Shown piece after piece: positions 56,178 through 64,000 of a stretch of 64,000 nt of DNA. Where the stretch lies: assembly GCA_001465935.1 (NCBI GenBank), contig LNKV01000004.1, forward strand, positions 248,001-312,000, given 5' to 3'. Each line of letters opens with the position of its first letter. Position 1 is the first letter of the stretch. The translations under genes and the position numbers were made by a program. Under the pieces are notes generated by a model that worked only from the letters and a program-made list of their open reading frames with translations, had not been told where the DNA came from and searched no databases. Source of the stretch: Clarireedia homoeocarpa (Eukaryota; Ascomycota; Leotiomycetes; Helotiales; Rutstroemiaceae).

Positions 56178-56936
56178 ATGGCCTTCCCAACTCCTAGCTT
56201 TACTCCATCCGACCAAGCTATCGCCCTAGCAATCATCACCGCACAATCAAAGCAACCACTTGACGTATTTCGATTCAGCAAAGCCCTAGGCATCACCGAT
56301 CAGTACGTCATAACCAACCTGTTGCACTGCTTCCAAACAAAGTTCAACATTCATTCTCGCTCTGACTCTGTCTCGGAGAAAAACGTTGGTACAGATGCTA
56401 CTCATGGTCAGAATGATAAAAGCGCCAAGATAAAATATGTTGCTACGGCAGGAGAGAATTCTAGAAAGTTGAAAGTTCCTCTTGACTCGCCAACACAGCT
56501 CAATGTAGGGACTACTGATGAGAAAACTTCCTCGACTACTGAAGATGAGGGGAATCCCAAGGAACAGGTAGTTCATATTCCTATTGTGGAGAAAGCTGTT
56601 GTGAAGACGAAGACTTCCTCTATCTCGGACGCACAAGATGACGGAGAGACTGCCAACAAACAAGCTCAATCGAGTGAAGTTGATACAGGTTCTGGAGAAG
56701 AGCCCATCGCTGCTGTGGAAGAAAACTCTTTGAAGGTAAAAGCTCCATTGACTACTGAAGTGTGCAGCTCTAGGATGACTGAACCGACCGAAGGTTCTAC
56801 GTGTCACATGGAACAATCTGACGCTGTCATTGAAGCAGCCGCTGGGACGAGTAAAGAGGAAATCGATACAGTCAACGAAGCAGACGCGGCAACGACTAAT
56901 GAAGACATCGATACAGTCATGGAGCAGACTAAATAG
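56178..56936 (+). CDS. Myb/SANT-like small protein, distant family member 5, 252 aa
   Basis: Intronless exon from ATG 56178. Residues 8-55 follow the family layout (FTPSDQAIALAIITAQS, LDVFRFSKALGITDQYVITN, LLHCFQTKF), though the last helix lacks the Arg/Trp-rich face of the others. The remaining 200 residues are Ser/Thr/Glu-rich and probably disordered, with repeated ENS-x-KxKxPL and DTVxEAD-type motifs (AAVEENSLKVKAPL; IDTVNEADAA). It is separated from the main array by the NLR gene. Function unknown; family membership rests on the N-terminal pattern and overall plan and is less certain than for members 1-4. Confidence 0.62.
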   Translation: MAFPTPSFTPSDQAIALAIITAQSKQPLDVFRFSKALGITDQYVITNLLHCFQTKFNIHSRSDSVSEKNVGTDATHGQNDKSAKIKYVATAGENSRKLKVPLDSPTQLNVGTTDEKTSSTTEDEGNPKEQVVHIPIVEKAVVKTKTSSISDAQDDGETANKQAQSSEVDTGSGEEPIAAVEENSLKVKAPLTTEVCSSRMTEPTEGSTCHMEQSDAVIEAAAGTSKEEIDTVNEADAATTNEDIDTVMEQTK

Positions 56937-57033
56937 ACGAGATTCGAGATCACCGGTGAATCCTCTACTAGCTACTAGCGGTCTCTTTTACTTGAGAGAG
57001 TTGCGTGGAAGGAAATTAAGAGAATATATTATG

Positions 57034-57170
57034 AATTACTAGAAAACGAAATTGAAATAGTTTTATATTTAAGTACATTTGGAAAAGTATAAGTGAGAGT
57101 AACAGTAATATTGGCTTTTGCAGTGAAAGAAGCGTATAGCCGGGAATATAAAATTGTAAATAATATTGTT
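57034..57170. repeat. Direct repeat C, upstream of the second HET gene
   Basis: About 137 bp (from ATTACTAGAAAACGAA to GTAAATAATATTG) matches 60193-60330 in the same orientation with scattered substitutions. On the minus strand both copies keep an open frame with the conserved string LTYTFPNVLKYK, which suggests they derive from one transcribed element or gene end. Confidence 0.78.
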
Positions 57171-57477
57171 GGAAATAGGTAATAATCGGGCCGCGGGGCA
57201 GTAGGGGGTGGGGCCGGCATAAGTTCGCTAATATTCCGAGACGTCCACCAAACATGCTGATACACCCAATAATAAGTCGGTTATAGAGCCTGTAAGAGCC
57301 TATAGCTATAGGCTTATAGTACCTATAGCAGGAGCCCTGAGAAGCACTTATATAAGGAGTTCTTGCCACTGTAGAGAACCCAGTAGAACAGCACAGTTAC
57401 CATTCTTACCTTTACTTTTAAGTCTCTTCTAAGCCTACAGGCACCATTCTACGTGTCAACCTGCTGTACCCTCAACA
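57167..57477 (+). mobile_element. LTR-like segment without matching target duplication
   Basis: Runs from TGTTGGAAATAGG to CCCTCAACA, with TG...CA ends like the 49.0-kb LTR. It contains a palindromic GCCTATAGCTATAGGC segment and a TATATAAGG box near 57350. Flanking 5-mers (AATAT and CTATG) do not match, so it may be one end of a truncated element instead of a solo LTR. It abuts direct repeat C. Confidence 0.45.
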
Positions 57478-57903
57478 CTATGGTGTCGCCCGTCATCGAC
57501 CAATCACTGAAATGCCCCTCAAGGCTCCTAGTCGGAACTGGGCAAAGTTCAAAGATCTTTCTTTCGTGGAATCATAGTTGCTTTAGCTGTTCGGCAGGCA
57601 CTCTACTCGCTGCGTGACAGCACTAGTGACACAACCATAGCCTTTGGAGACGTTTCTTTGCGCGAGGTTGTTAACTATTTCCAGAGTTGAACCCTTATCT
57701 AAATGTGTTTCGGAGACACAAGGTAAGGCATTTCTGTTACTGTAGTATTGTGAATGTTTTACACTGCCCAAATCGCCAAGCTGTACAGCCACAGCCACAT
57801 AAACTTTTTAGACGGCTGCACCTCCGATCTAAACGTTGTGAATATCATTTCTTGTATGCTTTCCCGACTTCCTAATTCTAACACTCAATATTCGCATACC
57901 AAA

Positions 57904-60087
57904 ATGAGTCCATCCCCGAATCCAAAACGCAGCCTTTCGATCACAGCCCCTGACTCAACGGCGAAGAGGCTACGGGGTGCAACAATTTCACCGCATGCAA
58001 ACATGCTGTCACCTGACAGCCCGATCGTATCGAGCCAGGAAAGAGACGGAAACACTAGGTACTGTGACAATTGCCGGGAAATCTATCTGGATGATGACCT
58101 TGCACAGAAAGTGGAAGGGATGCCCAAAATTTACGGAAGACGTATCTGCTCATTGAAGTACACCCAATCGGTGAGCTCGTGCGATCTCTGCGACGTCTTC
58201 AGAGCAATGACGCGCAAATATGAGACCCACACACCGGTGCTCAGTGCAGCATCCCCCAAGCACTGGTTGTCGGCTTCCTTACGGCGAGTCGACGAGTCCG
58301 GTGTATTGCTTTTTGTTGGCTATGATAGTAAAGGATGGTATGCTGATGACAGCCAAGTCCTGGTAATGGTGGATGATACCTCTACTGGAATATCGGGGCG
58401 GGAGTGCTCGATTGACAGAATTGATTTTGGTGTCATCAAAGGGTTTTTATCATATTGCCAAGAAAACCACAAACTGTGTGCCACGATGATTACCATTCCC
58501 ATAGTGGATTTACAAGTCATCGATTGCAAGTCTGGACAGATCGTCTCGCTCCCTGGAGAGGAAGCCTACATTGCACTCAGCTATGTCTGGGGCTCCACGA
58601 AGGTCGACGCAACAGATCCGAAGGAGTCCCTTTTGTCTAGAGCGCCAAAAACAATCACGGATACAATGGCATTAGCTATACAGCTTGGCATCTCATATAT
58701 ATGGGTTGATAGATATTGCATTCCGCAAGATGATGAGCACCGAAAAAGAGTTCTGATTAGCAAAATGGGACTTATATACTCCTGCGCAACACTGACAGTA
58801 ATCGCCGCTGCAGGGGAGGATCCAGAGTACGGATTACCAGGTGTTGGGACAACGAAACGGAAGCACGCAACAACAATACAGGTTGGTTCGAAACGGTTTG
58901 CTATATCGCGCGATGTGCGGCGTGAGCTTGCGGCATCGAAGTGGAACAGTCGGGGCTGGACGTACCAAGAAGCCTTGCTCTCTCGCAGACGGCTCGTGTT
59001 TACCGACAGCCAGTTCTACTTCCAGTGCCGCGCCATGCACTGCCCGGAGTCGCTATCCATCCCTCTTCAACGACTACACATCTCCACCGGCGAAAGGTTC
59101 CCGGAGACGCTTAGCCTCTGGAAAGCGTTCCCAAACAGGAGCGTGGGCAACGATCTACGGAGCCCCATGAGCCGAATTGCAGAATTTATTCACCGCGACC
59201 TCAAGTTCGACGTAGATGCTTTGAACGCTTTCCAGGGCATCATTGAGGAATTCGGGATATCGAAAAGGCCAGTACGTTTCCTCAGTGGGGTCCCTTTGGC
59301 TCCTAGTGAATATATCATCAGACTTGCGCTAGATAAGGCTAGTGACACTTCTCAGCTGGTTTTCGGCTTGACTTGGGGAGATACGGCATATTTCAATTTC
59401 GAGAGGAGAAGATTGACTCGCCGTATGGGTTTCCCAAGCTGGTCTTGGCTTGGTTGGAAAGTAGAGGTGGCTGAAGCAGGGAAGATTAAGCCTGGTCCGA
59501 AAATGGAGTTATTCGGCCTTAAATCTACGGAAAGTCCATTCTCCAGTAGACTTCCTGGAAGTTTTAAGAATCACCTTGATATTGAGCTGGAGTTGCCTGA
59601 CAGTACTGTGATTGCCTGGGAAGGCAATGAAGCACATATCCGAAGCATATTCGACAAAGGAAAAATTCCAACATATCTACATATCAAAGGCTGGACATTT
59701 GATCTCGCTATAAAAAGGGGGACTTCTCAGGACGACTGGGAAGTGCACTGGCCAGAGCCTACTACACGACACAAATATTATAAGCCTTTTGAAAAATGCT
59801 GCGACGTCAACCTGTCATATATTGGGACTTCTGAACTTTCCGCCAAGGTCTCCTTGCTTATTCTCTGCAGCACGGCACACAAACATCCTTATAAAGTGTG
59901 CCTGCTCATCAAATATTCAGAGTTCATCAAGGCGCATGAGAGGATCGGCATCTGCGATCTCTCTGCCCTTCTTTTCCACAGTGGAGGGAGGGGGGTGGGC
60001 TCAAAAGCAACAGTAGAGGAGAGGTCATCAACACACGCAACGCTTGGCCACTTGCAACTTGTAAAATCAGAAATCCGACTTGGCTGA
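57904..60087 (+). CDS. HET-domain protein, 727 aa
   Basis: Single exon. I take ATG 57904 (AAAATGAG context) over the in-frame ATG 57754, because the extra 50 residues show no conserved feature. An N-terminal Cys-containing region (RYCDNCREIYL, SSCDLCDVF) is typical of this subgroup. The HET core is AYIALSYVWGS at about 221, YIWVDRYCIPQDD at about 264, KMGLIYSCATLTVIAAAGEDPEYGLPG and SRGWTYQEALLSRRRLVFTD. The C-terminal part includes DALNAFQGII and FPSWSWLGW. This family is linked to non-self recognition and cell death, though most members are untested. The gene is bracketed by direct repeats C (57034 and 60193) and, more widely, by two inverted solo LTRs. Confidence 0.93.
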   Translation: MSPSPNPKRSLSITAPDSTAKRLRGATISPHANMLSPDSPIVSSQERDGNTRYCDNCREIYLDDDLAQKVEGMPKIYGRRICSLKYTQSVSSCDLCDVFRAMTRKYETHTPVLSAASPKHWLSASLRRVDESGVLLFVGYDSKGWYADDSQVLVMVDDTSTGISGRECSIDRIDFGVIKGFLSYCQENHKLCATMITIPIVDLQVIDCKSGQIVSLPGEEAYIALSYVWGSTKVDATDPKESLLSRAPKTITDTMALAIQLGISYIWVDRYCIPQDDEHRKRVLISKMGLIYSCATLTVIAAAGEDPEYGLPGVGTTKRKHATTIQVGSKRFAISRDVRRELAASKWNSRGWTYQEALLSRRRLVFTDSQFYFQCRAMHCPESLSIPLQRLHISTGERFPETLSLWKAFPNRSVGNDLRSPMSRIAEFIHRDLKFDVDALNAFQGIIEEFGISKRPVRFLSGVPLAPSEYIIRLALDKASDTSQLVFGLTWGDTAYFNFERRRLTRRMGFPSWSWLGWKVEVAEAGKIKPGPKMELFGLKSTESPFSSRLPGSFKNHLDIELELPDSTVIAWEGNEAHIRSIFDKGKIPTYLHIKGWTFDLAIKRGTSQDDWEVHWPEPTTRHKYYKPFEKCCDVNLSYIGTSELSAKVSLLILCSTAHKHPYKVCLLIKYSEFIKAHERIGICDLSALLFHSGGRGVGSKATVEERSSTHATLGHLQLVKSEIRLG

Positions 60088-60192
60088 TAGAAATGAAGAG
60101 TGAGGGATATCTCGTAAGCAGGTCACGATGCCCAGCGAGCCTTATCATTTCTCGAAGCGTGCGTCTCGCTGCGCAGGGACAGACGTTATATT

Positions 60193-60330
60193 ATAAATTA
60201 GAAAACGAAAATTGAAATATTTTTATATTTAAGGACATTTGGAAAAGTATAAGTGAGAGCAACAGCAATATTAGCATTTACAGTGAAAGAAACATAAGGC
60301 CGGGAATATAAAATTGTAAATAATATTATA
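60193..60330. repeat. Direct repeat C, copy downstream of the second HET gene
   Basis: Matches 57034-57170 in orientation and sequence until AAATAATATT, where the two copies diverge. It begins about 105 bp after the HET stop codon. Confidence 0.78.
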
Positions 60331-60472
60331 GGGATGAATAATATGTATGGTATTGGTAACGTATCTTCGATGCACCTTGCGGAACGAAGGTAGACAGCCG
60401 GGAAAGATCCCATCATGCTACTGTAGGATTTTACAATCTACGCATTCGACAGATGATATATAACTACCGTTA

Positions 60473-60772
60473 GGCTGCGGCGTGGGACCCCGTGGGCCGG
60501 GTGGGTAATGGGAGAATGGGATATCCCACCCAGAAGAACCCAGTGGATAATGACCAAAATGGCTTAGTAGCACTAGCTATAGGGGTAGCGACCCATATAT
60601 TGCTCCTAGAAAGTCTTGTGGGGATTAGTGGGTGTTGGTAATGGGTAATGGGTAACTAACGGGTAATGGGTTAGGTTCCTAGGGGTTCTACCCACCCGCT
60701 GGGTCCCCATCAAGGCCAGCAACCCCCCAACCCGGCGGGTGGGGCCCCGCCCACTGGGTTTCCGTCACAGCC
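60473..60772. mobile_element. 300-bp inverted-repeat element (MITE-like) with TA duplications
   Basis: Ends GGCTGCGGCGTGGGACCCC and GGGTTTCCGTCACAGCC are imperfect inverted repeats of about 30 bp that continue into GTGGGCCGGG and CCCGCCCAC. TA flanks both ends (60471-60472 and 60773-60774), as in Tc1/mariner-type insertions. The interior has several GGGTAATGGG copies and no coding frame, so it would be non-autonomous. A related fragment lies near 1.3 kb. Confidence 0.68.
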
Positions 60773-61175
60773 TAGTTATTATCCATCAATAATGATATAA
60801 TGAACAGTACAAAACAAAGTGAAAGAAACATCACGTAAAGAAAAAGTAGATAACAATGAAAAAAAATCCTCCAGCTAAACAACACATTAATATTGATTGT
60901 TCCTCACTGATCAATGTTCGCCCATTTGAAAGAAGTCTTTGAAGAACATCCTTTAAACCAAGTATCAATGCTGGTTGTTCGTCACTGGGTAAAATGCGAA
61001 CATCGAAAGAAGTCTATAAATCTACGGTTTATTTCCCCTCAAACAAAATCTATATCTTCATTCCCAAAGCATCTTCTTACTACAGTCCAGAACTTTCCGT
61101 TTCGATAGTTAAGAATATCCAATCCATCTCAACTACTTCCCACTTCAAGACAAACAGTCCTTTTGAACAGTCATT

Positions 61176-61709
61176 ATGACTCCCGAGCTAGAAGTCCGTA
61201 GAGCCGAATTTGAAGTACTACCAGGCCTTTCCATGTGGGATTGCGTTGAACAAGTTTGGGGCATTAATCCCCAAACCCAGGAGAAGTCGTTGCAATTGGT
61301 ATGCGTCATACCCACTGGATCCCCCGACGAATGCTTTTGCCAAAGGTACAACAGGGCCGCCAAGCATCTAGAAAGCCCAGACTTCAAGCCCGAGAAATGC
61401 GAGATGGAGTGTGGTAGCAATGGTTGTATGGTTTGGCCCTGGCCCCAGGGTTGGAGCTACGAACAACAAGAACACGAAATGCGGATCATCCTCAGTGAAC
61501 TCAGCTTCATGGAATGCCCTAAGTTGAAAGAAACCACCATCAAGACCTTAGAGACTTTGAAAGAGCGCATCGCCGCAGGCCAGAATATCTCTGAGGGAAT
61601 ATGCATCTCTTTAATCGTCACCAATAAAGAGATGAAAGACATCGCTATTACAGAGCTCCATAGGGTAAACAGACTGGTCAACCTTGAGAATATAGATGCC
61701 ATGTTCTAA
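61176..61709 (+). CDS. Hypothetical cysteine-containing protein, 177 aa
   Basis: Intronless frame from ATG 61176. I do not recognise the family. Residues 1-90 contain WDCVEQVWGINP, then six cysteines, several in a cluster (DECFCQRY, KCEMECGSNGCMVWPWP). The second half is helical and charged (EQQEHEMRIILSELSFMECP, LKETTIKTLETLKERI) and ends NLENIDAMF. No signal peptide or membrane segment is seen, so the cysteines could be a metal site in a cytosolic or nuclear protein; that is a guess. Codon use looks natural, and a C/T-rich leader precedes the ATG, which supports a real gene. It lies between the MITE-like element and an LTR. Confidence 0.62.
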   Translation: MTPELEVRRAEFEVLPGLSMWDCVEQVWGINPQTQEKSLQLVCVIPTGSPDECFCQRYNRAAKHLESPDFKPEKCEMECGSNGCMVWPWPQGWSYEQQEHEMRIILSELSFMECPKLKETTIKTLETLKERIAAGQNISEGICISLIVTNKEMKDIAITELHRVNRLVNLENIDAMF

Positions 61710-64000
61710 GGTCTTTCGAACTTGATTCCGAAATGTGAATTCTATAGATTGATATACTCTATTTTGTCGCCTATCTATCTTTCAGGGCGATAATAAGAAG
61801 ATATTGATGACTTGACTTTCTACAGGTTTACCTCCGGGAGTTGCTGGGAGAAGCTAGAAAGAAACACCCCAAAAAAAAAAAAAAAAAACGAACAATCTCA
61901 TACAATTTCAGCAAGAAAACGTACATTTTGATAATTAGCTCTTGATATGTGAACCTGAATAAACACTCATACAAATACGTTCGGTTGGCTTAGTACAGAC
62001 GATTCATGGCCACTATACTTAGTCACAATGGGGTCTAAGTAAATGCAGTGAATCGGGTCGAATATTCCTAAACTAAATAGGGGGGGAGTTGGACTCTAAG
62101 ACCTTCTCTCCCGTACTAATGCTATGCTCAGCGAGTATCCTATGTCCTGTAGTCCCCTTCTGTAGTTCGTTATCCTGTAATGTCTTTCCTGTAGTCCAGT
62201 GAAAATACTAACCGACAATACTAAATCTAGAACTGGGTTGCTTCCCGCAAGCTGGTCACTGCTGTGATGTATCTCATCACTTCAGCGACACTGGATTCCA
62301 GCGTCTTGAATCTAACGGGTTCTTAACTGCGAGTTATTAGACGTAAGATATAGCAATGATTGGAAACTACTCTCGCAAAACCAAAGCAAATATTCTCACT
62401 CATTCCGCAGTCAATGTAGCGAACGTGGCCCTAGCTTAATCCCAAGATTTATACAGACTTCGGCGGACTACATCTGATATGAACAACTAGCCGTGGATCT
62501 AAAACTCGTCGTCGTGATATTTAACCCGTCTTAAATTTATAACTACCCTGGATGAGTCTTTCCTGCTGAGCTGTTACACTTACCCTGTGATGGAGTCTTA
62601 CTCGAAATTATGGTGTGCCTGCATTACATGTCTCAAAGGAGACAACTGTTGGGCTCTAAATATTCACTGGTTACAGCTCAAGGTTCTCCGAAATGCTTTT
62701 GGACTATCGTGGACCCTGAGAGTCTCCACGACAGAACCATGGTCATGAAACTGTGCAGCTTGTAGTGAGTCTCAATTATTCTCCTTCCCTTCATAGTAAT
62801 TTCCACGCCGGTGGTAAGCAATCATTTAACATTATCTACTCGTCCGGCTGTCGCACCCCGGTGGAGAAGTATCGAGCCATCACAATCCAGTGGGGATTAT
62901 TCTCAGTTCTCTGTAGAAATTTCCTTGAGCAGGTAAGCAACCACGAAATGGTCTCGACCACATGCCGACCTGGTTTGTTGCAGCAAGGTATGGTGTAATA
63001 TGTGTCTACTTTGGACATCTCAGCTCCACGCGACATCAATTCATTTACAATGGCGTAACGATTCTGCCTCGAGGAAATATCGAAGACATCCTCATGTGAG
63101 ATATAGTAATAGCCCATTTAGTCGGTGGGCGGGAAGAACCTTGCTTTGAAATCCCGTTTACGCCTGCTCAAGCGAGGGGCAATCGCAGCGGTCTCCAGCA
63201 GCAAAAAAAAGAAATCCATATCTTCACTGAGTGCAATTCGTTGAAGATTTACAACCTGATTTCCTCCGCAACTCATGGAAGGGTTTTCTTTGGGCTCAGA
63301 GTAATGCTAACGAGGGGTAAATTCCGAGGTGCCCGGTGTAGTTTGCTGGGACGGTCTCTTGCAGCATCTAGATAGGCTAGGCTATGGCATCTGAAGACCC
63401 TTTCTGTACCCAAGACCACAGCCTATCATTGCTATCAATTCTGATTTATGACATGACATCACGAAGCAGAAACAAAGAGGAAGTAGATCGGAAGGACAGC
63501 ATGAAATCAATATTCTGCGAACAGTTACAAACAATACCATAAGAGGGCTATATCTCGACAGCATATTTCTAAGCAAAACAATATCCAGACACTCGCCATC
63601 CCATACAATCTTCTTAACCACTTTCAGCAGCCCAAGACCGAGCTTCAAGACCACCAAAATCATCCAGCCGCTACTATGATTTCACCTCTTGGTTATTCTC
63701 GTCAATCTTTCGCGGCATGGATCCCGATACTGTCAGAGCCATAGAAACATCGGTCGACCAGCCCGTGGATACACCAAAGGACTATCTAAGAAGGAAAGAT
63801 TGAGGTAACTCTCAGACAACTCCGAAGGGCTAACGAAATGATTCAGCATTGGATGACTATACTACAAGCGATTCTCGACGAGGAGAACGGCGTGTTTCGG
63901 ATGGAGGAGGAAGCCGCAGAATGTGATAGATGACGTCGAAACAGTAAAGGGGAAGCTTCTAGATTTGGGGCTTTAGGTTGATTTTAATTTACCGACGAAT
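61710..64000. other. Repeat-bearing 3' part of the window with no clear gene
   Basis: After the solo LTR at 61979-62216 no confident gene is found. Two pieces look faintly coding: a plus-strand frame from ATG 63383 (MASEDPFCTQDHSLSLLSIL, ends near 63532) and another ending near 63935 (ILDEENGVFRMEEEAAECDR). They may be exons or relics of one gene, but I could not join them. An 18-A run lies at about 61871-61888. Confidence 0.45.
61979..62216. mobile_element. Inverted solo LTR copy, 238 bp, flanked by AATAC
   Basis: Reads TTCGGTTGGCTTAGTACAG at its left end and CCAGTGAAAATACTAACCGAC at its right end, the reverse complement of 55644-55899 throughout, with substitutions and small deletions. AATAC occurs on both sides (61974-61978 and 62217-62221). 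The first two bases are changed from TG. Confidence 0.8.

Noticed and set aside
1..64000. CRISPR arrays, rRNA genes, tRNA genes, bacterial-type operons
   Set aside because: None seen; the tandem repeats present are microsatellites, a minisatellite or coding repeats without spacer structure, and the genes are eukaryotic with introns.

Overview
The window comes from a filamentous ascomycete (Pezizomycotina). Genes carry short GT-AG introns of roughly 47-200 nt with CTGAC/CTAAC-type branch points. The set is typically fungal: a Zn2Cys6 factor, a fused CPSase-ATCase (pyrABCN/URA2 type), a YVC1-type TRP channel, a GH131 glucanase, PEX12, and HET-domain and NACHT-ankyrin proteins. A helotialean (Botrytis/Sclerotinia-like) source would fit, but that is a guess from general character.

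Layout. Positions 1-7.8 kb hold the 3' end of a short-chain dehydrogenase, a five-exon cytochrome P450, a microsatellite-rich gene desert, and a frameshifted relic of a berberine-bridge-type FAD oxidoreductase. Together these could be the worn edge of a small oxidative metabolism cluster. Positions 7.8-39.1 kb form a conventional core block: YVC1-like vacuolar channel (-), CPSase/ATCase (+), GH131 secreted glucanase (-) divergent from a Zn2Cys6 factor (+), amidohydrolase (-), PEX12 (+), DUF4743-type Nudix hydrolase (-), a small mitochondrial-type protein (+), ubiquitin C-terminal hydrolase (-) and a ZIP zinc transporter (-). I rebuilt exon structures for the spliced genes; frames close cleanly in each.

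Positions 39.5-64 kb form an accessory island of a different character. It has two HET-domain genes (39.5 and 57.9 kb), a HET-NACHT-ankyrin NLR-like gene with ten nearly identical ankyrin units (50.3-54.1 kb), and a family of small, fast-diverging proteins. These share a Myb/SANT-like N-terminal helical module and have charged, simple-sequence tails: 42.2, 43.8, 46.6 and 56.2 kb intact, 45.1 and 48.1 kb broken. Interspersed are solo LTRs with 5-bp target duplications (49.0, 55.6 and an inverted copy at 62.0 kb), a 300-bp TA-flanked inverted-repeat element (60.5 kb), and two pairs of direct repeats, one bracketing the NLR gene and one bracketing the second HET gene.

How the genes may work together. 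The core block is housekeeping (pyrimidines, peroxisome import, zinc and calcium transport, ubiquitin recycling) with no evident single pathway. In the island, HET and HET-NACHT-repeat proteins belong to families known to mediate fungal allorecognition and programmed cell death. The physical interleaving with a birth-and-death array of putative DNA-binding proteins and with mobile elements is the most unusual feature of the window. Any functional link between them is inference.
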